Below are positions 1 to 6,160 of a stretch of DNA of 6,809 nt, one piece after another. The DNA is taken from NCBI GenBank assembly GCA_002450985.1, contig DKBA01000304.1, positions 1 to 6,809 on the forward strand. The letters are read 5' to 3'. The position numbers and the translations under genes were made by a program. The notes under the pieces are model-generated. The model was not told where the DNA came from, ran no database searches, and saw only the letters and a list, made by a program, of their open reading frames with translations. Within the stretch, counting starts at the first letter, position 1; every line of letters begins with the position of its first letter. Origin of the DNA: Acidimicrobiia bacterium UBA6912 (GTDB lineage: Bacteria > Actinomycetota > Acidimicrobiia > Spongiisociales > UBA5794).

Positions 1-435
1 CAGGGTGCGACCCTGAGCAAGCTCGCCGGCGAGATCCTCGAGTTGGTCAAGGGTGGGCCGGAGGCCTTCGCCCACGAGCGGGAGTTGCTGGGCAGGGCAC
101 TCGAAGACGTGCAGGCGATGGTCGGCATCCTCGTGGGCCACGCGATGGCGTTCATCCACGAGCCGAAGGAGATCTACAAGACCGGTCTCCACACCAATGC
201 CTTGCTGGAGAGCCTGACCGAGGTGGTCATCGCCTGGCTGCTGCTGCGCCACGCCCAGATCGCCCACGAGGCGCTGAACGAGGCAGAGGACGCCAAGGAC
301 GTCGAGTTCTACCAGGGCAAGATCGAGTCGGCTCGCTTCTTCGTCCGGCACATCATGCCGAAGGTGGCGGCGCGCAAGCACTCGGCCGAGCTCGAGGACG
401 GGCACCTCATGGACATGGCAGACGGGGCCTTCTGA
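1..435 (+). CDS. Acyl-CoA dehydrogenase-type protein, C-terminal part (5' end outside window)
   Basis: The frame is open from base 1 to a TGA at 433-435, giving 144 residues of the C-terminal end of a longer protein. The visible part is all-helical and resembles the C-terminal helical extension found in the long bacterial acyl-CoA dehydrogenases (the 'acetyl-CoA dehydrogenase C-terminal-like' domain). It shows an ETYK-like step (KEIYKTGLHTNALLES), a hydrophobic helix (VVIAWLLLRHAQIA) and the end pattern FYQGKIESARFFVRHIMPK, where such proteins typically carry a Y-x-G-K-x-x-x-A-R-F/Y helix. Family members are FAD enzymes that oxidise acyl-CoA to trans-2-enoyl-CoA in beta-oxidation. The FAD-binding and catalytic Glu regions lie upstream of the window, so substrate and activity cannot be judged. 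An internal TTG at 43 is not a real start. A strong hairpin follows 26 bases after the stop, so this is the last gene of its transcript. Confidence 0.85.
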   Translation, partial: QGATLSKLAGEILELVKGGPEAFAHERELLGRALEDVQAMVGILVGHAMAFIHEPKEIYKTGLHTNALLESLTEVVIAWLLLRHAQIAHEALNEAEDAKDVEFYQGKIESARFFVRHIMPKVAARKHSAELEDGHLMDMADGAF

Positions 436-461
436 GTCGACCGATGCCGACGTGATCCGCT

Positions 462-487
462 GAGGGGTGGCCGGTGGGCCACCCCTC
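462..487 (+). terminator. Hairpin terminator after the acyl-CoA dehydrogenase gene
   Basis: This is a perfect 11-bp G/C-rich stem (462-472 pairing with 477-487, left arm GAGGGGTGGCC) with a 4-base loop. It starts 26 bases after the upstream stop codon. No T-run follows, which is usual for terminators in high-GC actinobacteria. It probably ends the upstream transcript and separates it from the PEBP gene. The reading frame through it (a GTG at 474) is therefore not a credible start for the next gene. Confidence 0.75.
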
Positions 488-704
488 GGTTGGTGAACAT
501 GCGAGGGACGATGGACCCTGGACCTCCCGCATCGTGCCGACGAGGATGAGCGCCGTGAGCGGGAGGTCGCATTCTGGGACGCGTCAGCACGCCGTCGTCG
601 GGATCATGCTGATCGTGTCGTTCGTTGTCGCAACATGCGGCGGTGACGACCCCGCCGATGCCACCCATCGTGCGCTCACGTCACCGCCGGAGGGAGGGAC
701 CGCC
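488..704 (+). other. Gap upstream of the PEBP gene with a possible in-frame lipoprotein leader from ATG 546
   Basis: No separate gene is seen here. The PEBP frame stays open from 474. From the ATG at 546 it would encode 53 extra residues: a short basic, polar start, a hydrophobic stretch (VVGIMLIVSFVVAT), then CGGDD and a Pro/Ala/Thr linker. That order is typical of an actinobacterial lipoprotein leader. Against it, the residue before Cys is Thr, which the standard lipobox does not allow, the third-position G/C bias is weaker than in the gene body, and no good Shine-Dalgarno site precedes 546 (only AGG almost touching the ATG). I found no convincing -10/-35 promoter by eye. Confidence 0.45.
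689..698 (+). promoter_or_regulatory. Strong ribosome binding site deciding the PEBP start
   Basis: The sequence GGAGGGAGGG ends 6 bases before the ATG at 705. This is an excellent Shine-Dalgarno match at ideal spacing and favours the short, cytosolic form of the protein. If translation instead starts at 546, the same bases code for a Pro-Glu-Gly-Gly linker and the match would be accidental. Confidence 0.7.
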
Positions 705-1136
705 ATGCAGCTCACCTCGACCGCGTTCGGCAACGAGCAGCCGATCCCGGAGCGCTACACGTGCGACGGAGAGGACGTGTCGCCGCCGCTCGCCATCGCC
801 GGAACGCCCGAGGGAACGCAGACGCTCGCCCTCGTGATGGACGATCCCGACGCACCCCGCGGGGTGTGGGATCACTGGGTGGCATTCGACATCGTCCCAC
901 GCAGCGAGATCCCTGAAGACGTCGGCCCGCTCGGCGTTGCGGGCGCCAACTCATGGGGCCGCACCGGCTACGGCGGCCCGTGCCCGCCGAGCGGCACCCA
1001 CCGGTACTTCTTCACCGTCTACGCCCTCGACACGCAGCTCGCCCTCGGCCCGGGAGCGTCCAAGGCGGACATGCTGGCGGCCGTTGAAGGACACGTCCTC
1101 GACCAGGCCACCCTGATGGGCACCTACGCCCGCTGA
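705..1136 (+). CDS. YbhB/YbcL family phosphatidylethanolamine-binding (Raf kinase inhibitor-like) protein
   Basis: A 143-residue protein of the PEBP fold. Family landmarks are all visible: YTCDGEDVSPPL at residues 18-29, the ligand-pocket motif DDPDAP at 46-51, HWVAFDI at 57-63, GPCPPSG at 91-97 and GTHRYFFTVYAL at 97-108. E. coli YbhB is about 158 residues, so the MQLTS start gives a near full-length family member, and it is preceded by a strong Shine-Dalgarno site. Bacterial members bind anionic or phospho ligands, but their cellular role is poorly defined, so no specific function is given. The 546 start would add a lipoprotein-like leader and place the domain outside the membrane, an arrangement I believe also occurs in actinobacterial relatives. 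It is flanked by terminators on both sides and looks like a single-gene unit. Identity is near certain; the N-terminus is not. Confidence 0.92.
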   Translation: MQLTSTAFGNEQPIPERYTCDGEDVSPPLAIAGTPEGTQTLALVMDDPDAPRGVWDHWVAFDIVPRSEIPEDVGPLGVAGANSWGRTGYGGPCPPSGTHRYFFTVYALDTQLALGPGASKADMLAAVEGHVLDQATLMGTYAR

Positions 1137-1198
1137 CACGGGAGTGGCCGAGGCGAGGGTTGCGCAGACTCCAGGCGTTCTCCCTCCACCGACGTGAG

Positions 1199-1229
1199 GA
1201 GAGGGAGCACCCGGCCGGTGCTCCCTCTC
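1199..1229. terminator. Terminator hairpin between convergent PEBP and S8 protease genes
   Basis: A perfect 13-bp stem (1199-1211 with 1217-1229, left arm GAGAGGGAGCACC) encloses a 5-base loop. It sits 63 bases past the PEBP stop and about 147 bases past the S8 protease stop on the other strand. No T-run follows in either direction. Being symmetric and placed between convergent genes, it probably serves both. Confidence 0.75.
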
Positions 1230-1375
1230 ACTGACGTGTGCGGGCTCCCCCCTCGAGCCGGCTCCGCAACGTCGCTGTTGGTTGCCCGCTGTATCGGGCC
1301 TTCCCCCTCGGTGTCCCGAAGTACATGAATGCGTCGGACAGTCCCTGATACGACAAATCGTCGAATCGTCGGAGG
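1230..1375. other. Rest of the convergent intergenic spacer
   Basis: No gene is supported here. The part from about 1310 to 1372 is visibly less GC-rich than its surroundings. It carries a tandem duplication of AATCGTCG (1356-1363 and 1364-1371) and one copy of TGATAC at 1346-1351, a hexamer also present in two other spacers of the neighbouring module. It would form the 3' untranslated region of the S8 protease transcript. Confidence 0.4.
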
Positions 1376-2734
1376 TCAGGTCCCGAAGATCACGAAGGGG
1401 CGCCCGCTGCGGATCTTCCTCCATGCGTCACGCGGGGTGAGGCCGTGGTCCGCGGCATACCGGGCGATCTCGGCCGCGGCAAACGGTGCGGCGAACGACG
1501 TCCCGCTCCACTTGGCTCTGCCGGCGTCGAATCGACCGGTCCCGGCAACCGACCCATCGGGATTGAAATACACGAACCGCAGACCCTCGGGGTAGTCGCT
1601 GACGATGTCGACCCCCGGCGCCCATGCATTGACCCACGACCCGAAGTTGGAGAAGGCGGCAACCCGCGAGCGCGGACCGGGCTCCTTGCCGCCTCGCCAC
1701 GGATCGAGGGCCCCGACGCTGACCACGAAGTCGGGGTGGTCGGCCGCGAAGCCGGCCGGGTACCACGGCGAGGAGACCGAGTCGTTCCCGGCGGCCGCGA
1801 CCAGCAGCCCCCGGTTCCTCTGGTGCGACCAGCGGGCGATGGCGTCGCGCAGGGCGACGAGCTGCGTCCCCCCGCAGGCGTCCTCGTAGGACCCGAGTGA
1901 CAGGTTGAGCACCACGATGTCGTGGTCGCGCAGCGCCTGGTCCACCCTCGCAACGATGCCGAGCTCGGTCAGCTCGCCTGCGGGCTCGAAGGCGTCGTAG
2001 TTGTGCACCGTCGCGTTGGGGACGCGGGACAGGATGATGCCGGTGATGAAGCCGCCGTGCCCCGAACCGCGATGATCGACGATCGTGTCGCCGTCCCCGT
2101 CCACGATCTCGACGTTGCTGCTCGCCGGATCGACCGATGCGGCCAGCTCGGGCCGCGGCGGCGGCGTGATCCACATGCCGGTGTCGACGACGGCGATCGC
2201 AGCGGGGTCTTGCTGTGCCTTCGGTCCGAGATCGGGCCCGTCATCGGTCGGTCGTGGATCGCTGCCGGGCCCGATGGAGGGCTGCGGGGCCAGCGTCAGC
2301 ACGTGGTGCGGTCCCACAGGAGCGGCAGGCAGGAGGCGCTTCACGCTGCGGGCGACGGCGAGGGAGTCCTCGGTGACCGTGAAGGTGGCCACACCATCGG
2401 GACGGTCGTCCCTGCGAACGTACCGGGCCTCGGCTTCGAAGGGCGGCTCGCCCGGTGCCGGCGCCGTCCGATCGTCGTACGGATCCTGCCCGAGCACTCC
2501 GAGCTCGATGAGGACGGCACGGACCTCTGCGGCGAACTCGACCGTGGTGAGCAATTCGCCCGGCTTGTAGAAGATGGTGGGCGGCGGGCCGTTGTCGGCC
2601 CCTGGTTCGAATCCCGGCCACGTCCCCGCTCCGTCCATCTCGCGGTGGCGGGGAGCGACGAAGCCCCTCGGATCTCGTGCCAGCTCCTCGATCTGCCCCT
2701 CGTCGAGTGGGGACAGCCGGTCGTCGTACTTCAT
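1376..2734 (-). CDS. S8 family (subtilisin-like) serine protease without signal peptide
   Basis: A 452-residue subtilase. The catalytic set is complete and correctly ordered: Asp184 in AVVDTG, His226 in GSGHGGF, the oxyanion Asn317 in AAAGND, and Ser413 in SGTSFAAP. Core strands such as IVVLNLSLGS and FVVSVGALD are also present. Residue 1 was set at the ATG at 2734 because GAGGAGG lies 4 bases upstream. A GTG start 14 codons earlier is possible but has weaker support. No hydrophobic signal peptide or membrane segment is seen, unlike most secreted subtilases, so it probably acts in the cytoplasm. The first 180 residues (FYKPGELLTT, a helix around VEFAAEVRAVLIELGVLG, then beta-rich sequence and a Pro/Gly/Asp linker) are a domain I do not recognise. 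It could be an inhibitory or targeting domain. The gene is divergent from the TPR-CHAT gene and probably shares its regulatory region. Substrate unknown. Confidence 0.93.
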   Translation of the reverse strand: MKYDDRLSPLDEGQIEELARDPRGFVAPRHREMDGAGTWPGFEPGADNGPPPTIFYKPGELLTTVEFAAEVRAVLIELGVLGQDPYDDRTAPAPGEPPFEAEARYVRRDDRPDGVATFTVTEDSLAVARSVKRLLPAAPVGPHHVLTLAPQPSIGPGSDPRPTDDGPDLGPKAQQDPAAIAVVDTGMWITPPPRPELAASVDPASSNVEIVDGDGDTIVDHRGSGHGGFITGIILSRVPNATVHNYDAFEPAGELTELGIVARVDQALRDHDIVVLNLSLGSYEDACGGTQLVALRDAIARWSHQRNRGLLVAAAGNDSVSSPWYPAGFAADHPDFVVSVGALDPWRGGKEPGPRSRVAAFSNFGSWVNAWAPGVDIVSDYPEGLRFVYFNPDGSVAGTGRFDAGRAKWSGTSFAAPFAAAEIARYAADHGLTPRDAWRKIRSGRPFVIFGT

Positions 2735-2849
2735 CCAACCTCCTCGAACAACCTCGGGACGGGAGCGTCCACACACCCGCGTGATACGTCCAACCTACCC
2801 CCGTGCTTGGATGGGTGACCGCCAAGGGACGACGGAGCAGGATCGAAGC
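2735..2849. promoter_or_regulatory. Divergent promoter region between S8 protease and TPR-CHAT genes
   Basis: This 115-base spacer must hold the start signals for both divergent genes. On the plus strand CGAAC (2745-2749) is followed after 16 bases by CGTC (2766-2769), a loose match to the GGAAC-N16/17-CGTC pattern of many ECF-sigma promoters. The hexamer CGTCCA is repeated at 2766-2771 and 2787-2792, 21 bases apart, flanking a TGATAC element at 2782-2787. A weak Shine-Dalgarno (AGGA, 2839-2842) stands 7 bases before the GTG at 2850. I could not identify a minus-strand promoter by eye. The spacing logic is visible; any regulator is unknown. Confidence 0.4.
2739..2745 (-). promoter_or_regulatory. 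Ribosome binding site of the S8 protease
   Basis: On the minus strand GAGGAGG ends 4 bases before the ATG at 2734. It is the only strong Shine-Dalgarno match near the possible starts and decides in favour of the 452-residue product. Confidence 0.7.
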
Positions 2850-5471
2850 GTGACCGACTCATCGCTCGTCGCACGAGCCCGCGACCTGCTCGACCTCGCC
2901 GGATCGGAACCGGTCTCGGCCATCGAAGCCGCCGCCGCGCTGGCCGCCGAAGCGGCGACCGACGACGTGGCCGTCGCCGTCGCCCACCGGGTGCGCGGGC
3001 TCGCCCACGCCAAGCTGATGCAGATGCCCGAGGCGCGCACCTGGCTCGAGGCGGCCATCGACGCCGCCCGGCAGGCGGGCGACCGAGTGGTCGAGGCGGA
3101 GGCCGCCATGACCCACGCCGGCGTGCTGGCCTGGGCGGGCGAAGCTCTGGCGGCGGACGAGGCGATCAGCTTTGCGGTCGACACGCTCACGGGAGCCGCG
3201 CAGGCGAGAGCGCTCGTGCAGCGGGCCAGCATGCGCTACCGCCAAGGGCGCTTCGCCGAGGCACTGGCCGACCAGGAAGCCGCGCGGCCGATCCTCGAGC
3301 GCGAAGGTGATCTCGGCTGGCTGGCGAGCCTGCTGATGGACCGCGGCATCATCCGCGGCTTCACGGGGCGGCTGGCCGCCGCCGGGGACGATCTGGCCAG
3401 GGCTCGCACCCTGTACGGATCGTTGGGGCGCGCCGTCGATGGGGCATGGGCGCTCGAGAACGAGGGGTGGCTGCTCGCTCAGGTCGGCGACATCCCGGGT
3501 GCGCTGGCTGCGCTCGACGCCGCCGAGGCCGAGTTCCGCCGGCTCGATCTCTCGCTTGCGACGCTGTGGAGCGACCGGTGCGAGGCGCTCATGGCGGCCC
3601 ACCTCACCGGCGACGCCAAGGGATATGCCAATGCCGCGGTTGCCGCTGCCGAGCGCAGCGGTCTCGCCGCCGGTGTCGCCGAGGCCAGGCTCCGCCTCGC
3701 CGAGGCGGCGCTGCTCGACGCAGACGGGGACCTGGCGCACGCAGCAGCCGAGAAGGCAGCAGAGGAGTTCGCCGCACAGCGGCGGGGGATGTGGGAAGCC
3801 TATGCCCGCTACATCGCGATCCGGGCTCGTCTCGCCGACGACCAGGGTGCAGCGACGGTCGACGAGGTGGCCGCCGTCGCCGACACGCTCGCCGGCGGCG
3901 GCTTTGCGGCCGCATCGCTCCACGCCAGGGTGCTCGCCGGCCGGCTGGCCGCCGCCACCAACCGGCTCGAAGAGTCGGAGCGGCACCTGATCGCCGCTGC
4001 GGCGGCGCGTCGCTCCGGGTCCGTGGAGCTCAGGGTGCAAGCGTGGCTTGCGGAGGCGCTGCTGCGGCTCGCCGCCGGGCGGCGCAAGGCCGCAGACGCC
4101 GCGCTGCGGGCGGGGCTGCGCGCCGTCGACGAGGCGCAGGCGATGTTTGCCGGTTCGGACGCGCGAGCCGCCGTCACGGAACATGCGGGCGAGATCGTCG
4201 AGCTCGGTCTCGATCTCGCTCACGAGTCGGGCTCGGTGGGGCGGATCTTCCGCTGGCATGAGCGCACGCGGGCCGGGGCCCTCCGTCATCCGGCGGTCCG
4301 TCCGCCGGATGACGCCGAGCTGGCTGCCGAGCTGGCTCAGCTGCGGTCGGCGGAGGCCGACCTGCGGCGAGCCCGGCTGGACGGTGGTCCCGTGCGCCAG
4401 CTCGAGATGCGCGCCGGCAGGCTGCGGAGCGCCGTGCGCAGGCGAGGTCTGCGCCGGGCGGGCAGCGGTGCCTGGGCGGCGTCGCGTCCGCCGACCACGG
4501 CCGACGTCTCGGAAGCGCTCGACGCCGACGCCACGCTCGTCGAATGGGGTACCCACCGCGGCGCGCGGCACGCCGTCGTGATCACAACGCACTCGGCGCG
4601 CCGTGCCCACCAAGCCGCCGAGCCCGACATCAGCGCCGAGCTGGCGGCGCTGCGCTTTGCGCTGGCCCGCCTGGCGCACGGCCGTGGGTCGCGGGAGGCG
4701 GGGGCCGCCGCTCTCGCAGCGGCAGAGGCTGCCTTGGCGCATCTCGATGCCGTGCTCGTCGCACCACTCGAGCTCGGCGCGAGCGCCGTCGTGCTCGTTC
4801 CTCCGGCAGAGCTGCATCAGGTGCCGTGGTCCCTGCTCCCATCACTGCGGGGCCGCGCCGTCACCGTGGCGCCGTCGGCTCGACTGTGGCTCGAGCGTCG
4901 CGGCGAAGCACAGCGGGCCCGGCGTGGCGTCGTCGTCGCCCATGGACCGGACCTCCCGGGGGCGGCCGCCGAGTCGCGCCTTGTTGCCGCGCTCTACGAG
5001 GACCCGATCCGGCTGACGGCGAGGACGAGCACGGTCGAGGAGGTGATCGCCGCCCTCGACGGCGCCAGGCTCGCCCATCTCGTGGCCCACGGCAGCTTCC
5101 GGGGCGACAACCCCCTCTTCTCTTCGCTCCGGGTGGCAGACGGCGATCTCACCGTCTACGACCTGGAGCGAGTCGATCGGCTGCCTCCCCTCGTCGTGCT
5201 CTCGGCGTGCAACTCGGGGCTCCAGGCGGTCCGCCCCGGCAACGAGACGATGGGACTGGTGGCCGCGCTGCTGGGCGCCGGCTGCCGCGCCGTCATCGCC
5301 AGCACCGGGCTCGTGCCCGACACCGCCCGCACCGCCCGCACGATGGTCGATTTCCATCGCCGTCTCGTCGCAGGCGACCCACCCGCGGTGGCGTTGGCCG
5401 CCGCGCAAGAGGAGGCAGTGGTCCGGGCCGGTCCCGCGGCGGCTCCCTTCGTCTGTTTCGGCGCCGGATGA
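2850..5471 (+). CDS. TPR-CHAT caspase-like cysteine protease
   Basis: An 873-residue two-part protein. Residues about 25-470 are Ala-rich paired helices with tetratricopeptide character (for example RYRQGRFAEALADQEAARPI and LLAQVGDIPGALAALDAAEA). Residues about 487-530 form a charged coiled-coil linker (DDAELAAELAQLRSAEADLR). Residues about 549-873 are a CHAT domain: VPPAELHQVPWSLLPSL, then His747 in HLVAHGSF, NPLFSSLRV, and Cys787 in LSACNSG, the caspase-like His/Cys dyad. It ends with the family's typical C-terminal strand (APFVCFGAG). CHAT proteases are cytosolic and the repeats normally sense or bind a partner that triggers cleavage. No membrane segment is seen. The start is the GTG at 2850, preceded by AGGA and giving a family-like VTDSSLVARARDLL opening; the ATG at 2811 would add 13 residues but has no Shine-Dalgarno site. 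The ECF sigma gene follows 71 bases downstream on the same strand. Substrate not known; the sigma factor's small partner is a candidate. Confidence 0.93.
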   Translation: MTDSSLVARARDLLDLAGSEPVSAIEAAAALAAEAATDDVAVAVAHRVRGLAHAKLMQMPEARTWLEAAIDAARQAGDRVVEAEAAMTHAGVLAWAGEALAADEAISFAVDTLTGAAQARALVQRASMRYRQGRFAEALADQEAARPILEREGDLGWLASLLMDRGIIRGFTGRLAAAGDDLARARTLYGSLGRAVDGAWALENEGWLLAQVGDIPGALAALDAAEAEFRRLDLSLATLWSDRCEALMAAHLTGDAKGYANAAVAAAERSGLAAGVAEARLRLAEAALLDADGDLAHAAAEKAAEEFAAQRRGMWEAYARYIAIRARLADDQGAATVDEVAAVADTLAGGGFAAASLHARVLAGRLAAATNRLEESERHLIAAAAARRSGSVELRVQAWLAEALLRLAAGRRKAADAALRAGLRAVDEAQAMFAGSDARAAVTEHAGEIVELGLDLAHESGSVGRIFRWHERTRAGALRHPAVRPPDDAELAAELAQLRSAEADLRRARLDGGPVRQLEMRAGRLRSAVRRRGLRRAGSGAWAASRPPTTADVSEALDADATLVEWGTHRGARHAVVITTHSARRAHQAAEPDISAELAALRFALARLAHGRGSREAGAAALAAAEAALAHLDAVLVAPLELGASAVVLVPPAELHQVPWSLLPSLRGRAVTVAPSARLWLERRGEAQRARRGVVVAHGPDLPGAAAESRLVAALYEDPIRLTARTSTVEEVIAALDGARLAHLVAHGSFRGDNPLFSSLRVADGDLTVYDLERVDRLPPLVVLSACNSGLQAVRPGNETMGLVAALLGAGCRAVIASTGLVPDTARTARTMVDFHRRLVAGDPPAVALAAAQEEAVVRAGPAAAPFVCFGAG
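4285..4313. repeat. Perfect 12-bp inverted repeat inside the TPR-CHAT gene
   Basis: GTCATCCGGCGG (4285-4296) is followed after a 5-base loop by its exact complement (4302-4313). In the protein it falls at residues about 479-488 (RHPAVRPPDD), exactly at the boundary between the TPR half and the coiled-coil/CHAT half. It has the strength of the two terminators in this window but lies within an open reading frame. It may be chance from Pro/Arg/Asp codons, or a transcription or translation pause site between domains. Confidence 0.6.
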
Positions 5472-5542
5472 CGAGAAACGGGTATCACGGCCCGATGGTC
5501 CGGCTCCGATAGGGGAGCGATCTACGGCGAGGAGCAGCAGCG
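5472..5542 (+). promoter_or_regulatory. Spacer and leader between TPR-CHAT and sigma factor genes
   Basis: The 71-base gap is long for tight coupling and short for a full promoter plus terminator. It holds a TGATAC element in reverse orientation (GTATCA, 5482-5487), a weak ECF-like pair GAAAC (5475-5479) and GGTC (5497-5500) with 17 bases between, and a small 5-bp hairpin (5503-5507 with 5514-5518). No strong terminator is present, so read-through from the TPR-CHAT gene is likely, with a possible second promoter for the sigma gene. Confidence 0.35.
5529..5534 (+). promoter_or_regulatory. Ribosome binding site of the sigma factor gene
   Basis: GAGGAG ends 8 bases before the ATG at 5543. The alternative ATG at 5582, which would give an MSEPTTTE start, has no Shine-Dalgarno site, so 5543 is preferred although the first 13 residues look non-conserved. 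Confidence 0.65.
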
Positions 5543-6160
5543 ATGGGCGACATGGGCCGTCAGGCTCTAGCTTTGGCGACGATGTCGGAGCCAACGACCA
5601 CCGAGCTGCTCGGGGCTGCCGCAGGCGGCGACGCCGCAGCCTGGAACGCCATCGTTGCGCGCTACGAGCGTCTCGTGTGGTCCGTCGTGCGGGGATTCCG
5701 GTTCGACGGTGCCACCGCGGCGGACGTGGCCCAGACGGTTTGGCTGAAGCTGGTGGAGAATCTCGACCGCATCAGAGACCCGGAGCGGCTCCCCTCGTGG
5801 CTGGGCACGACCGCCCGCAACGAGGCGCTGCGGGTGGTGCGGGCGCAGCAGAGGACGGTCCCGTCGGAGTTCGAGTTCGATGTGGTCGACGACGCTGCGC
5901 CGGCGCTCGACGCCGGTCTCATCGAGGACGAGCAGCTCGCCGAGCTCGTGGCCGCCTTTGGGGAGCTGGCGGAGGACTGCCAGCGTCTGCTCCGCCTGCT
6001 CACCACCGATCCGCCGCTCGACTACGACACCATCTCGGAGCTCACCGGCCGGCCCAAGGGCAGCATCGGGCCCACCCGGGGCCGCTGCCTCGACCGGCTG
6101 CGGCGCATCATGCAGCGCCACGACGGGGTGGCTCCATCGAACCAGGAAGGGCCAGCATGA
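5543..6160 (+). CDS. ECF-type RNA polymerase sigma factor (sigma-70 family)
   Basis: A 205-residue protein with the two-domain layout of ECF sigma factors. Region 2 spans about residues 37-101 (AIVARYERLVWSVVRGF, then the A-D-V-A-Q-T-V-W-L-K helix and LPSWLGTTARNEALRVVR), which binds core polymerase and the -10 element. An acidic linker (EFEFDVVDDAAPALD) separates it from region 4 at about 132-190, which ends in a helix-turn-helix (YDTISELTGRPKGSIGPTRGRCLDRLRRI) that reads the -35 element. No sigma region 1.1 or 3 is seen, as expected for ECF factors. There is no C-terminal extra domain. It lies downstream of the TPR-CHAT gene, and its stop codon overlaps the start of the next gene (ATGA), so the two are translated together. 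A membrane anti-sigma factor, the usual partner, is not present in the window. Its regulon is unknown; autoregulation of this module is plausible. Confidence 0.93.
   Translation: MGDMGRQALALATMSEPTTTELLGAAAGGDAAAWNAIVARYERLVWSVVRGFRFDGATAADVAQTVWLKLVENLDRIRDPERLPSWLGTTARNEALRVVRAQQRTVPSEFEFDVVDDAAPALDAGLIEDEQLAELVAAFGELAEDCQRLLRLLTTDPPLDYDTISELTGRPKGSIGPTRGRCLDRLRRIMQRHDGVAPSNQEGPA
6144..6150 (+). promoter_or_regulatory. Ribosome binding site of the small sigma-coupled gene
   Basis: AGGAAGG ends 6 bases before the ATG at 6157, inside the last codons of the sigma gene. It supports the start that overlaps the sigma stop as ATGA. Confidence 0.65.

Noticed and set aside
490..518. TTGGTG as a -35 box for the PEBP gene
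   Set aside because: No TATAAT-like -10 hexamer stands at 16-18 bases downstream.
474..545. Upstream GTG start at 474 for the PEBP frame
   Set aside because: The start would sit inside the loop and stem of the 462-487 terminator and has no ribosome binding site.
2604..2614. GGTTCGAATCC, identical to a tRNA T-arm core
   Set aside because: It lies within the S8 protease coding region (complement encodes GFEPG). The flanking 5-bp T-stem has a central mismatch and no acceptor or anticodon arm can be placed upstream.
2859..4817. 652-codon open frame antisense to TPR-CHAT
   Set aside because: It is a shadow of a GC-rich gene. The plus-strand frame has clear TPR and CHAT motifs and the antisense translation shows no recognisable domain.
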